Source: Nitrospira sp.
GTDB taxonomy: Bacteria; Nitrospirota; Nitrospiria; Nitrospirales; Nitrospiraceae
Assembly (NCBI GenBank): GCA_030123625.1
Contig: CP126121.1
Span: 2,768,179 to 2,832,178 of the forward strand
DNA: 64,000 nucleotides
Direction of reading: 5' to 3'
The notes below the pieces were generated by a model. The model made no database searches, was not told the origin of the DNA, and saw only the letters and a list, made by a program, of their open reading frames with translations. Numbering within the stretch: the first letter of the stretch is position 1; every line of letters begins with the position of its first letter. This document shows positions 29,684 to 38,365 of the stretch, in pieces. Position numbers and translations under genes: made by a program.

Positions 29684-30700
29684 ATGATCAAAGAAGCGCT
29701 TGCCAAATTGGCCGACCGAATCGACCTTTCCGCGCAGGAAGCCGAGACGGTCATGCTGGAGATTATGGACGGAGCTGTAACTTCGGCTCAGATGGCCGCC
29801 TATCTCATGGGACTTAGGCAAAAAGGTGAAACAGTCGCTGAAGTCGTCGGTTCGGTCAGCGCCATGCGATCACGAGCGATGCGAATCAGGGTCGGGTCAT
29901 CGATCGTTGTCGATACCTGCGGCACGGGCGGGGATGGTGCCGATACGTTTAATATATCCACGACCGCGGCATTCGTGGTCGCCGGGGCCGGCATTACCGT
30001 GGCCAAACACGGGAATTGTTCCGTGTCCTCTCGATCCGGCAGCGCGGATGTGCTGAGCACGCTCGGTGTGAAGATCGACCTGGAGCCGAGACGGGTAGCC
30101 GATTGCATCGACGAAGTCGGTATCGGATTCTTGTTCGCCCCGCTCTATCACGGCGCAATGAAACAATGTGCCGGGGTCCGACACGAGATGGGAATCCGGA
30201 CCCTTCTCAACGTGCTTGGCCCGCTGGCGAATCCTGCCGGCGCCACGCACCAAGTGCTTGGAGTCTATGATGTGAAGTGGACGGACATCCTCGGGCGTGT
30301 GCTCTTGGAACTCGGATCGCAACATTGTTTCGTGATTCACGGATTGGATGGCCTGGATGAGATCACCTTGTCGAGCCGGACGAGAATAGCGGAGGGGAAG
30401 GGCGGCGTGGTGTCGAGTTATTTCGTCGCGCCGGAGGAGTTCGAGATCCGGCGTACGGCGCGAAAAGAATTCGTCGGAGGCTCGCCCGAGGAAAACGCAC
30501 GGACGACGAAAGAGATTCTCCAAGGCCGGAAGGGCCCGAGACGGGATATCGTGTGTCTGAACGCCGCGCCTGCGATGGTCGTAGGCCAAAAGGCTAAAAC
30601 ACTCAAGGACGGATTTCGTCTTGCACAACAAACGATCGACTCCGGGGCCGCCGCAGAGAAACTTGATCGACTCATTGCGTTTACCAGGAAGCATGATTGA
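29684..30700 (+). CDS. trpD: Anthranilate phosphoribosyltransferase
   Basis: The 338-residue enzyme shows DTCGTGGDGADTFNISTTAA (PRPP-binding glycine loop), KHGNCSVSSRSGSADVL and the LGPLANPAGATHQ block. It joins anthranilate to PRPP. The frame opens at a TTG inside the inverted-repeat element (29648), but ATG 29684 is the family start. trpC follows 3 bases after the stop. Confidence 0.95.
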   Translation: MIKEALAKLADRIDLSAQEAETVMLEIMDGAVTSAQMAAYLMGLRQKGETVAEVVGSVSAMRSRAMRIRVGSSIVVDTCGTGGDGADTFNISTTAAFVVAGAGITVAKHGNCSVSSRSGSADVLSTLGVKIDLEPRRVADCIDEVGIGFLFAPLYHGAMKQCAGVRHEMGIRTLLNVLGPLANPAGATHQVLGVYDVKWTDILGRVLLELGSQHCFVIHGLDGLDEITLSSRTRIAEGKGGVVSSYFVAPEEFEIRRTARKEFVGGSPEENARTTKEILQGRKGPRRDIVCLNAAPAMVVGQKAKTLKDGFRLAQQTIDSGAAAEKLDRLIAFTRKHD

Positions 30701-30703
30701 CTC

Positions 30704-31537
30704 ATGATTCTCGATCGCATCCTTGAACATAAGCGAGCCGAACTCCGGCACAAACAGAGCCGTTCCTATCTGGCCAGTCTCAAGGCGGCGATCCGGGATG
30801 CCCCGCCGACTCTTGGGTTTGCCGTCACCTTGGATGCGACAAGGCCTCCCGCCAGTCCGGCCTTGATTGCGGAAATCAAGAAAGCGTCGCCGAGCCTGGG
30901 ACTTTTGCGACAAGAATTTGTGGAGCAGTTCGATTATCTCGGGCTTGCACGCATATACCATGAGCATGGGGCATCGGCCGTTTCCGTCCTGACCGACAAG
31001 GAGTTTTTCCAAGGAGACCTTCGGTATCTTGAAGAGATCAAGCGTGCACTTCCGATTCCGGCCCTTAATAAAGAATTTATGGTCGGTGACGTCCAGTTCT
31101 ATGAAGCACGCGCCCACGGTGCCGATGCCGTGTTACTGATTGTGGCGGCGTTGGAGCGTCGGCAATTGATGGATTTTTATGCATTGGCCTCCGAGCTGGG
31201 GATGGACAGTCTGTTCGAAACCCATCACGAGCGGGAGTTGGATACGGTCCTGGAGTGGATTCCCGCTGCGAGGATGATTGGGATCAACAATCGGGATCTG
31301 AACACGTTCACGACCGATCTCAATGTGACCTTCCGGTTGGCGAAAAGAATCCCCTCCGATAAGTTGATCATCAGTGAAAGCGGAATTCATGATCGCGATG
31401 CCGTGATAAGGCTGACCCAGGCAGGGGTGCACGCCATGTTGATTGGAGAGTCGCTCATTCGCGCCGAGCACACAACGGACAAAGTCCGAGAGTTGCTTGG
31501 TCAGGCTGCACCCGGTGAAGGAGCCACTTCGGCATGA
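30704..31537 (+). CDS. trpC: Indole-3-glycerol phosphate synthase
   Basis: The 277-residue TIM barrel contains LIAEIKKASPSLG (catalytic Glu and Lys), VSVLTDKEFFQGDL, NKEFMVGDVQ, MIGINNRDLNTF and ISESGIHDRD. It closes the indole ring from CdRP. It is a free-standing TrpC; the trpF gene that is fused to it in enterobacteria is separate here and overlaps its end by ATGA. Confidence 0.95.
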   Translation: MILDRILEHKRAELRHKQSRSYLASLKAAIRDAPPTLGFAVTLDATRPPASPALIAEIKKASPSLGLLRQEFVEQFDYLGLARIYHEHGASAVSVLTDKEFFQGDLRYLEEIKRALPIPALNKEFMVGDVQFYEARAHGADAVLLIVAALERRQLMDFYALASELGMDSLFETHHERELDTVLEWIPAARMIGINNRDLNTFTTDLNVTFRLAKRIPSDKLIISESGIHDRDAVIRLTQAGVHAMLIGESLIRAEHTTDKVRELLGQAAPGEGATSA

Positions 31538-32193
31538 AGATCAAGATCTGCGGCATTACGAATGTAGAAGACGCGGACGTCGCGGTAAAGACGGGCGCGG
31601 ATGCCTTAGGTTTTGTCATGTACCGGAAGAGCCCACGGTGGGTCGAGCCGGCAGTCGCGAGATCCATCATAGCCGGTCTTCCTCCTTTTGTGTTGCCGGT
31701 TGGTGTGTTCGTCAATGAAGAAGCCCAAAAAGTTCGGACACTCATGGATGAATGTGGATTTGTCTTGGCCCAACTCCATGGAGATGAATCAGCTGCGTAT
31801 TGTCAGAACCTCGGCCGTCCGGCGCTGAAGGCCATTCGGCTGAAGGACCGCAGTACCTTACTTGCCCTGGCTGAATTTCAAGGGCGAGCGAACGTGCGAG
31901 GATTTCTCCTCGACACCTTTTCAGGCCAATCGTATGGCGGAACGGGGCAAATGACCGATTGGACGTTGGCTCAGGAAGTGGCTCGGTCTGCTCCAGTTAT
32001 TTTGGCGGGCGGTTTGAATCCGGCAAACGTGGCGGGAGCGATCCGGATGGTGCGTCCCTACGGAGTCGATGTCAGCAGCGGAGTGGAACAGAGTCCGGGT
32101 AAGAAAGACCCGGACAAGATGAAAGCCTTTATTGAAGCGGTTAGGAGTCTGTCCGACATTGCCTTTCGTGACGAGGCGAAGGAGGTACGGTAA
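31534..32193 (+). CDS. trpF: Phosphoribosylanthranilate isomerase
   Basis: The 219-residue barrel starts IKICGITNVEDADVA (catalytic Cys), with VGVFVNEE, VQLHG equivalent AQLHGDE, LLDTFSGQSYGGTGQ (catalytic Asp) and AGGLNPANVAGAI. It isomerises PRA to CdRP. A 4-base overlap with trpC indicates coupling. About 200 bases then separate it from trpB. Confidence 0.95.
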   Translation: MKIKICGITNVEDADVAVKTGADALGFVMYRKSPRWVEPAVARSIIAGLPPFVLPVGVFVNEEAQKVRTLMDECGFVLAQLHGDESAAYCQNLGRPALKAIRLKDRSTLLALAEFQGRANVRGFLLDTFSGQSYGGTGQMTDWTLAQEVARSAPVILAGGLNPANVAGAIRMVRPYGVDVSSGVEQSPGKKDPDKMKAFIEAVRSLSDIAFRDEAKEVR

Positions 32194-32393
32194 GATGCGA
32201 GGCCGCAGGCCTGGGAAAACCGGAAGTGTATTCGCTGGAATACATTGAGGATTTTTTCTGGCCGAGAACGACGCAGATGGCCGCAGATCGTTCGCCGCAG
32301 TAGAAAGGTTAATGTCGGACAGTCTCCTAGACTTGTGTCCGTCTGATCGCCATCGTTATACTCGCGAGGATTCGTTGAAGAGGAGTTGATCAG

Positions 32394-33587
32394 ATGCAGA
32401 TGCTTCCAGACCGCCATGGCCGGTTCGGCTCGTATGGTGGCCGCTATGTGCCTGAAACCCTGATGCCGGCGCTCTTGGAGTTGGAAGAAGAGTATGCCAA
32501 GGCGAAAAAAGACCGGCGCTTTCAAACGGATCTCGCTTATTACCTCAAGCAATATGTCGGGCGGCCGACGAGTCTGTATCGTGCCGATCGGCTGACCAAG
32601 AGATTGGGCGGTGCCAAGATTTATTTGAAACGGGAAGACCTCTGCCATACCGGCGCACACAAGATCAACAATGCTATCGGCCAAGTCCTGCTGGCTATGC
32701 GGATGAAGAAAAGGCGAATCATCGCCGAAACCGGAGCCGGTCAGCACGGGGTGGCAACCGCCACGGCGGCTGCCATGTTCGGACTCCAATGTGAGATCTA
32801 TATGGGCACGGAAGACATGCAGCGGCAGGCGCTGAACGTCTTTCGCATGCGTCTCTTGGGCGCGACGGTCACCGGCGTCGATGCCGGCAGCCGTACGCTC
32901 AAGGATGCCATCAGCGAGGCCATGCGGGATTGGACGACCAACGTGCGGGCCACACACTATGTGTTGGGCTCGGTCCTAGGAGCTCATCCCTATCCTATGA
33001 TGATCCGCGATTTTCAAGCGATCATCGGGCGTGAAGCGCGGAAGCAAATTCTCTCCGTAGAAAAGCGTCTACCGGATTATCTCGTGGCCTGTGTCGGAGG
33101 AGGAAGCAACTCGATCGGTCTTTTCCATGCGTTTCTCCGTGACTCCAAGGTCAAGATGGTCGGCGTGGAAGCCGGGGGGCTCGGTGTCGAAAGTGGAAAA
33201 CATGCGGCAAGGTTCTCGGGCGGGAAGCCGGGGGTCTTGCAAGGCACCATGACCTACCTGCTTCAGGACGAAAACGGACAGATCAATCTGACTCATTCCG
33301 TATCGGCCGGTCTGGATTACGCGGCCGTCGGACCGGAACATAGTCTCTACCACGATCAGGGCCGCATCGAATATACCTCTGCGACGGACGGTGAGGCGCT
33401 CGCAGCCTTTGACCTGCTGGCGCGTGAGGAAGGTATCGTTCCCGCGCTTGAAAGCGCCCATGCTATCGCGCACGTCACAAAGCTGGCGCCTACGCTGAGG
33501 AAGTCGCAGCTCATCATCGCCAATCTTTCCGGTCGCGGTGACAAAGACGTGCAGCAAGTGGCAAGGATGCGAGGCGTGTCATTATGA
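32394..33587 (+). CDS. trpB: Tryptophan synthase beta chain
   Basis: The 397-residue PLP enzyme has the lysine in [26 protein letters not shown], and the phosphate loop [12 protein letters not shown]. It condenses indole with serine. The N-terminus ([18 protein letters not shown]) is that of TrpB1, the form that works with TrpA. A GAGGAG ribosome site precedes the ATG. The 200-base gap upstream has no gene and may hold an internal promoter, although I cannot point to clear hexamers. Confidence 0.96.
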   Translation: MQMLPDRHGRFGSYGGRYVPETLMPALLELEEEYAKAKKDRRFQTDLAYYLKQYVGRPTSLYRADRLTKRLGGAKIYLKREDLCHTGAHKINNAIGQVLLAMRMKKRRIIAETGAGQHGVATATAAAMFGLQCEIYMGTEDMQRQALNVFRMRLLGATVTGVDAGSRTLKDAISEAMRDWTTNVRATHYVLGSVLGAHPYPMMIRDFQAIIGREARKQILSVEKRLPDYLVACVGGGSNSIGLFHAFLRDSKVKMVGVEAGGLGVESGKHAARFSGGKPGVLQGTMTYLLQDENGQINLTHSVSAGLDYAAVGPEHSLYHDQGRIEYTSATDGEALAAFDLLAREEGIVPALESAHAIAHVTKLAPTLRKSQLIIANLSGRGDKDVQQVARMRGVSL

Positions 33588-34387
33588 GCGGACGGCTGGA
33601 AGCCGCATTTGAAGGCCTGCGGAAGAACCGGCAGAAAGCCCTCATTGCCTATCTGATGGCGGGGGATCCAGGGTTGGCTGAAACAGAGCAACTGGTCTTG
33701 GCGTTGGAACAGGCGGGAGCCGATATCATCGAGCTCGGTGTGCCCTTCTCCGATCCGATTGCCGACGGACCGGTGATTCAGCAGGCTGCGGAACGCGCGT
33801 TGCGGCACGGCACATCTCTCCGGCAAATCCTCATGTCTGTCACATCGCTCAGACAGCGGACGAATATCCCGATTATCCTGATGCTGTACTACAATTCCAT
33901 CCACGCGATGGGCTGTAAGGAATTTTGCAACGCTGCGAAGGACGCCGGGGTTGATGGCATAATCGTCCCCGATATGCCGCCGGATGAAGCGGGGCCGCTT
34001 AAGGTTCCGGCGGATGCAGCCGGTCTGTCGCTTATCTTCCTGCTTGCGCCGACCAGCACGGCTGATCGCCGAAAACTGGTGGCGAAAGAGTCCCACGGAT
34101 TCGTCTACTATGTCTCGCTGACGGGCATTACGGGAGCGAAGCTGAGCAACGTCGAGGATATCCAACACAATATCGGCAAACTGAAGAAAGTCTCCGCCGC
34201 TCCCGTCGCCGTTGGGTTTGGCGTGGCGACACCCGAGGATGCCGCACAGGTATCGAAGGTGGCGGATGGAGTGATTGTCGGCAGCGCCATCGTCAAACGT
34301 ATCGCGTCCCACCAGCAGGATCCCGCCATGATCGGACACGTCGCCGAGTTCGTCCGATCCCTCAAGGCTGCAATGGTGCCGGCCTAG
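33584..34387 (+). CDS. trpA: Tryptophan synthase alpha chain
   Basis: The 267-residue barrel contains [18 protein letters not shown] with the catalytic Glu and Asp, and [11 protein letters not shown] near the C-terminus. It releases indole from indole-glycerol phosphate and channels it to TrpB. It overlaps trpB by 4 bases. The reading frame remains open past its TAG into a RelE-like toxin tail (34388-34477), a scar of recombination directly behind the operon. Confidence 0.95.
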   Translation: MSGRLEAAFEGLRKNRQKALIAYLMAGDPGLAETEQLVLALEQAGADIIELGVPFSDPIADGPVIQQAAERALRHGTSLRQILMSVTSLRQRTNIPIILMLYYNSIHAMGCKEFCNAAKDAGVDGIIVPDMPPDEAGPLKVPADAAGLSLIFLLAPTSTADRRKLVAKESHGFVYYVSLTGITGAKLSNVEDIQHNIGKLKKVSAAPVAVGFGVATPEDAAQVSKVADGVIVGSAIVKRIASHQQDPAMIGHVAEFVRSLKAAMVPA

Positions 34388-34477
34388 CTGGATGCTCGCG
34401 TGATCTACAAAATTGAGGGCCAACGTGCCCGAGTAATAGTCATGGACGTGACCGCGCACGATTATCGGAGGCAATGA
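34388..34477 (+). pseudogene. C-terminal remnant of a RelE/ParE-type toxin
   Basis: In frame with trpA, the 29 codons after its TAG read LDARVIYKIEGQRARVIVMD and then end AHDYRRQ-stop. This matches the last beta strands of RelE/ParE/HigB toxins (xYRVIYxVEGxxVxVLxxxHRRxVY). The stop codon TGA overlaps the start of the Xre antitoxin gene, the usual toxin-antitoxin arrangement. Everything upstream of these strands is lost, so this is a fragment. Confidence 0.6.
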
Positions 34478-34743
34478 TGAGACGCAAGGACATTCATCCG
34501 GCAAAAACACGAGTGAGCGTGTCGGTGGGAGAATCCGTTCGCATTATCCGTGAACTTCAGGGGCTCACGCAGAGCGAGTTAGCTCGACGGACGAAGATTC
34601 CTCAGTCCACCATCTCAGCCATTGAAACAGATGCCATCAATTTGGGCGTCGAGCGAGCCAAGACCCTGGCGCGTGTCCTTCAATGTCACCCCGCCGTTCT
34701 GGTATTTCCCGGCTGGGACGTGACCAAACAGTCTGCTGCCTAG
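34477..34743 (+). CDS. Xre-family HTH antitoxin (HigA-like)
   Basis: The 88-residue protein contains a lambda-repressor HTH (VRIIRELQGLTQSELARR, then IPQSTISAIETD) and a short tail. It follows the toxin remnant with an overlap and is the orphaned antitoxin of that pair. GGAGG lies 5 bases before the ATG at 34477, and the ATG at 34474 is too close. It may still repress its own transcription or have gained another regulatory role. Confidence 0.8.
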   Translation: MRRKDIHPAKTRVSVSVGESVRIIRELQGLTQSELARRTKIPQSTISAIETDAINLGVERAKTLARVLQCHPAVLVFPGWDVTKQSAA

Positions 34744-34841
34744 GAGCCTGTCCAACAATTGCACTCGTTGCGAAATGAATGAGGTACCGGCGGGCGCGAG
34801 GTCGCAGGCGTAGAGTAACCTGAGGCGTATTCGACTCTACT

Positions 34842-35078
34842 ATGAAAGCAAAGAATCTCGAGAAGATGTTTGATGAGGGGAAAGATATTACGTCTCATCT
34901 TGCTCTCTCCAAGGCGCGCCGTCCTGGGCATGAGCAGCGACGCGTGAATGTCGATTTTCCCAGTTAGATCCTCGAATCACTGGACGCTCAAGCAAGCCGT
35001 CTTGGTGTCACGAGACAATCAGTGATCAAGTTGTGGATCGCCGAGCGACTGAAGGAAGAACAGAAAAAGGCAAGTTGA
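34842..35078 (+). pseudogene. CopG/BrnA-type antitoxin with nonsense codon
   Basis: The frame reads 41 codons beginning KAKNLEKMFDEGKDITSHL and including RRVNVDFPS. A TAG at 34965-34967 follows, then LESLDAQASRLGVTRQSVIK and a lysine-rich end at TGA 35076. Family members have a Trp codon (TGG) where the TAG stands, so a single base change explains the break. The ribbon-helix-helix part lies after the stop. No toxin gene is visible next to it. Confidence 0.75.
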
Positions 35079-35420
35079 CCAGCTGCCCGGACTCTGAAGC
35101 TGCTTGGCGTTGGCAGCGGGACACGCTCCTGTAATTCACCAGAAGTAATAGACCTGCAAGTCATGGACAAGGACATCTCAATAACCGAGCCTTCCTGCGT
35201 GAGATTGGAATATGACGCCCCGGTGGTTCCCAAAGAGCCGTTTACGGTTTTCATAGAAGGGATTTCTGGAACAGGACAACATATCGCGGTTCCCCCGATA
35301 CGATTTGAAAGACGCTCTCATTTTGATCTGTACTCGATTCCTTGAGCGATACGGTGAAAGAAAGAGAATGTAAGAGGTATCAAATCTTGTTTCTTGCGGG
35401 CTGTTATGAGGGGCGGTTCT
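35079..35420. other. Region without firm gene
   Basis: A 60-codon frame at 35163-35345 (MDKDISITEPSCVRLEYDAP) has no clear ribosome site and no family I recognise; it could be a fragment of a small accessory protein. Nothing else is supported here. Confidence 0.3.
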
Positions 35421-35613
35421 TGACTTTACATCGGCGGAGCTCGGTCTTTTTCTCAATCGTTCCTCATTGGATGGTTTTCCTTTAATTGAGCCTGATCCTT
35501 GTTTTGGTAAATGCCGATGGGCACCAAGTGGTCGTCACCAGGGTCGGTTGACTTTACACCAGCGGGATTCTGATTCTTCTCTCAATTGTTCCTCATTCGG
35601 TGGTTTTTCCTTT
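35421..35613 (+). repeat. Imperfect direct repeats of about 65 bp
   Basis: Copy A (35421-35483) and copy B (35549-35613) both begin TGACTTTACA, share CTCAAT-GTTCCTCATT and end TGGTTTTCCTTT or TGGTTTTTCCTTT. They are separated by 65 bases. They encode no recognised protein and may be an older tandem duplication or part of a dispersed repeat family. Confidence 0.65.
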
Positions 35614-35724
35614 CGCAATTCCAAGAAACGAAAACCAATCTCGGAAGTCACGGCAGCGGACTTTTCCTGTCCACGATCCCAAATAATAAAATGGAGCGTC
35701 ACCGATAGACCGTTGCACCTGTCC

Positions 35725-36161
35725 TCATGCTGACCTGGGGAAATAGATGGCTGACAACTCCGCGGTTGTCAGAGTCTGTACACTGGTGACGCCGAAGTCA
35801 TTATCATTGGTCCAGAGCGGGCGTTTGATTGCAAGTGCCAAGGCCTCAACATCATCTTGGTCCCGATGTGCTATTTGAATCCGTGCCGTCTTCAAAGAGC
35901 GGCGATAGATTTTTGAGAGCAGATGGTGAGCGGTAACAGATCCAATGCATAAGCAAGAAAGTCCAGACTTACGCCAAGTTTTTCGGCCACCTTGGGGAGG
36001 TAGCGCTTCACTTCTTCGATGACTGAGTCGGCAACGGCAAATTCTGTGATGTCCCGATTCAAAGAACAACTGTTCGCTTTGCCGCCTAGCAGTGCAGAAA
36101 GAATTGGGTTAGCGTCGATGACGAGCTTTTCTGGCTTTCTCGAAATCGGAAAGGATGGCAT
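35725..36161 (-). pseudogene. Frameshifted PIN-domain toxin
   Basis: The 5' part (minus strand, from 36161) reads KLVIDANPILSALLGGK with the first acidic residue of a PIN nuclease, then VIEEVKRYLPKVAEKLG. After a frame change at about 35920 the other frame continues RSLKTARIQIAHRDQDDVEA, then PLWTNDNDFG with the later acidic residues. Together they make one PIN domain (VapC-like RNase) with a frameshift. The antitoxin-like fragment lies just upstream (36128-36312). Confidence 0.7.
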
Positions 36162-36312
36162 CCTCGGTAAACCCACGGTCTTTCCATGGCAGATCGGATC
36201 TCATCAGTCAGCGTGGTGAAAAGGTCTTCCTTGATTTCCCGCGGGAGACTCTCACCGACAGCGGGCAGGAAGAATCCAACAATTTCCCCACGTCTCGTGA
36301 ACCCCCAGGCTA
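36128..36312 (-). pseudogene. Antitoxin-like fragment ending at the IS5-type insertion
   Basis: On the minus strand the frame RRGEIVGFFLPAVGESLPRE continues EIKEDLFTTLTDEIRSAMERPWVY and overlaps the PIN gene start. This fits the partner antitoxin of a PIN toxin. The insertion sequence lies at its 5' side; across the insertion the frame can be followed only for a few codons and no start is evident. It is therefore probably a broken gene. Confidence 0.45.
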
Positions 36313-37127
36313 GGGCCTGTTAACACTAACGCAAGCCTTCGACGATCAATGCGAAATGAATGAACGCGACGAACATGACATCGAGTTTTTCAAACCGCGA
36401 GAAGATGCGCCGAAATCCCTTGAGCCGGCGGAACAGCCGTTCAATCTCATTGCGTCGTTTATACATGGCTCGGTCATATTCCCATGGCGCGAGCCGATTG
36501 TGCTTGGGCGGCACCACTGGCACATAGCCTAACTCCAAGGCCAGGTGCCGCGTCGCATTGCCTTCATACGCCCGATCCATCAATAGGGGGATCGGGCGCG
36601 GCATTCTCCCGACGCGTTGTAACAGCTTTCGTCCCTCCGGTGCATCGTGGGCCTGGCCCGGGGACAGGGCAAAGGTTATGGCCGTTCGAGCATCCGCGGC
36701 AACCAGATGAATCTTGGTCGTCCATCCGCCACGGGACCGGCCAATGGCTTGCGGGCCGTTTTTTTTAATGCCCCCGTCCCATCCGGATGGACCTTGACGA
36801 TGGTACTGTCTAAAGCCACGGCTTCGATCTTCACGCGGATGATCTGAGTATGTTGCAACTGTGCAAAGACGCGATCCAGCACCCCGCTCTTCGACCACCG
36901 ATTCATGCGAGTATAAATGGTGTGCCAGTTGCCGAACCGCTTGGGCAGCGCGCGCCATTTGCACCCCTGCTCGGCGACGTACAAGATGGCGTTCAGAACG
37001 TGTCGATTGTCGAGCGTCACGTTGCCGCGTGGCGTCGGCAAACACGGCGCGATGTGGCGATACTGGGCGTCGGTGATTTCCATGTGCGCAGTATCGCATA
37101 AACAGGGTCATTAGTGTTAACAGGCCC
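36313..37127 (-). mobile_element. IS5-family insertion sequence (815 bp)
   Basis: Perfect 17-base inverted repeats GGGCCTGTTAACACTAA (36313-36329) and its complement (37111-37127) bound the element, flanked by TA on both sides within CTAG. Size, TA duplication and two overlapping frames joined at an A8 run fit the IS427 group of IS5. It separates the broken antitoxin fragment from the sequence upstream. Confidence 0.9.
36326..37083 (-). CDS. IS5-family transposase, two frames joined by -1 frameshift
   Basis: OrfA (37083 down to about 36676) starts MEITDAQYRHIAPCLPTPRG and holds the first catalytic Asp (AVALDSTIVKVH). OrfB, in the -1 frame, holds the second Asp (LLMDRAYEGNATRH) and the Glu (YKRRNEIERLFRRLKGFRRI). 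The frames meet at a run of eight A residues (36759-36766), a slippery site typical for programmed -1 frameshifting in this group. All three DDE residues are present, so the element may be active. Confidence 0.85.
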
Positions 37128-37238
37128 TAGTGACAATGCACAGAGCGAGGCCTGACCCTATACTCCAGACCTTGATAGTGTACAGTTGCTGACCCTAGAC
37201 TTCTGTCCACACACTTGGCCTGACCGAAGGGAGAGCCC

Positions 37239-37658
37239 ATGAAATGTCCGCAATGTTTGACTGAAAATGACGTATCTGCCACAAAATGCTCGATATGTGG
37301 GCATGCATTTGTCACACAGCAAGTTAAGTCTGCGAGGTACACGAGCTTCTATGCCGAGTATTTCGCCTTTCGTGAATTGGTGACCCCGCAACTCATTAAG
37401 GTGGTCTATATCGTAGGAGCGTGCTTCATTACTGCAGCAGGGGTCTTGTCAATTTTATCCCCGGAGACCTTGAATGAGTATGAGGTTGGCCCGATTCTCC
37501 CTCGCGTTGGAGGAATCTTAGTCCTACTGGTGGGGAATTTGGTGTGGCGCATGATGTGCGAAGGAGCCATTCTGCTTTTTAGCCTCCACGAGCTGCTTGT
37601 CAGCATCGACACTCGGGCGAAGGCCCTAGTGCGGCAGAGTAAAAGCAACCGGCAATGA
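37239..37658 (+). CDS. Zinc-ribbon membrane protein with DUF4282 domain
   Basis: The 139-residue protein has an N-terminal zinc ribbon (CPQC ... CSICGH) and a DUF4282-type membrane domain with two hydrophobic helices (LIKVVYIVGACFITAAGVLS and ILPRVGGILVLLVGNLVW). Function is unknown. The ATG has GAAGGGAGAG before it. It stands alone between the IS and the converging lipoprotein gene. Confidence 0.7.
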   Translation: MKCPQCLTENDVSATKCSICGHAFVTQQVKSARYTSFYAEYFAFRELVTPQLIKVVYIVGACFITAAGVLSILSPETLNEYEVGPILPRVGGILVLLVGNLVWRMMCEGAILLFSLHELLVSIDTRAKALVRQSKSNRQ

Positions 37659-37745
37659 AGCCGCTCCTCCTCAAGCTCCATGCACTGGAATATGTGGTGG
37701 CATGTCGAACGAAGAGAGTAAGCTGAGAGGATTCCGAGTTCTACG

Positions 37746-38351
37746 CTACCGCTTCGCTTGGGGAGGCATATATTTGATCATCTCGTCGGCGAGTTCTTTT
37801 GCGATGTCCTTGAGGCTCGGCTTGATGAACATGTAACTGTTGGAACGTTCATGGCGGGCTTTCCAGACGGTCGTGCCGGTTGTGGCATCGATCAATCGTA
37901 GGCTCATCCCGACCCGCCCGACGTTGTCTCCCTCCTTCCGCACGTATTCCCATGAATTGACACGGACCACGAGGAAGGAATCGACGTTGAGCGCTTTCCC
38001 GAGTTTAATAGCCGACTCTTTATCGGATTGGCCGGTCATCTCCAGTCGGGAGAAGTAAAACACGAGAGAATCGAACGCCTCTTTCGAGGCCTGGAAGATA
38101 TCGGTCACGTTCTCGGGCGAGACGACCCGTTCAATATTGCCTTGACGGTTGAGTGCTCCGGCCAGGACATCCTGAATGTCTTCGCGGGCGCTGTCGTATT
38201 GGCTCGCCATCGGTGGCAACACGGCGATGCTCTGTGGTCGAAATACTCTGGCGCCGGGGCCTTCCCACACTTCCTGCAGGCCGCCACATCCTGCAAGGAG
38301 CAAGGCCAGAGCAATCACGGATGCTGGGCGTGTACATGATCGGGACAACAT
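37746..38351 (-). CDS. GNA1162-like lipoprotein
   Basis: The 201-residue protein has a lipobox (ALLLAGC) and the DUF799/GNA1162 pattern: IAVLPPMASQYD, then EAFDSLVFYFSRLEMT and a CsgG/LpoB-like alpha-beta fold (VRVGMSLRLIDATTGTTVWK equivalent). Such proteins sit in the outer membrane facing the periplasm. The 14-base gap to the upstream outer-membrane protein suggests co-transcription. Confidence 0.7.
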   Translation of the reverse strand: MLSRSCTRPASVIALALLLAGCGGLQEVWEGPGARVFRPQSIAVLPPMASQYDSAREDIQDVLAGALNRQGNIERVVSPENVTDIFQASKEAFDSLVFYFSRLEMTGQSDKESAIKLGKALNVDSFLVVRVNSWEYVRKEGDNVGRVGMSLRLIDATTGTTVWKARHERSNSYMFIKPSLKDIAKELADEMIKYMPPQAKR

Positions 38352-38365
38352 GGGCTAGTATACCA

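Noticed and set aside
29897..31117. 406-codon minus-strand frame opposite trpD and trpC
   Set aside because: It is a shadow of two conserved trp genes in GC-rich codon context.
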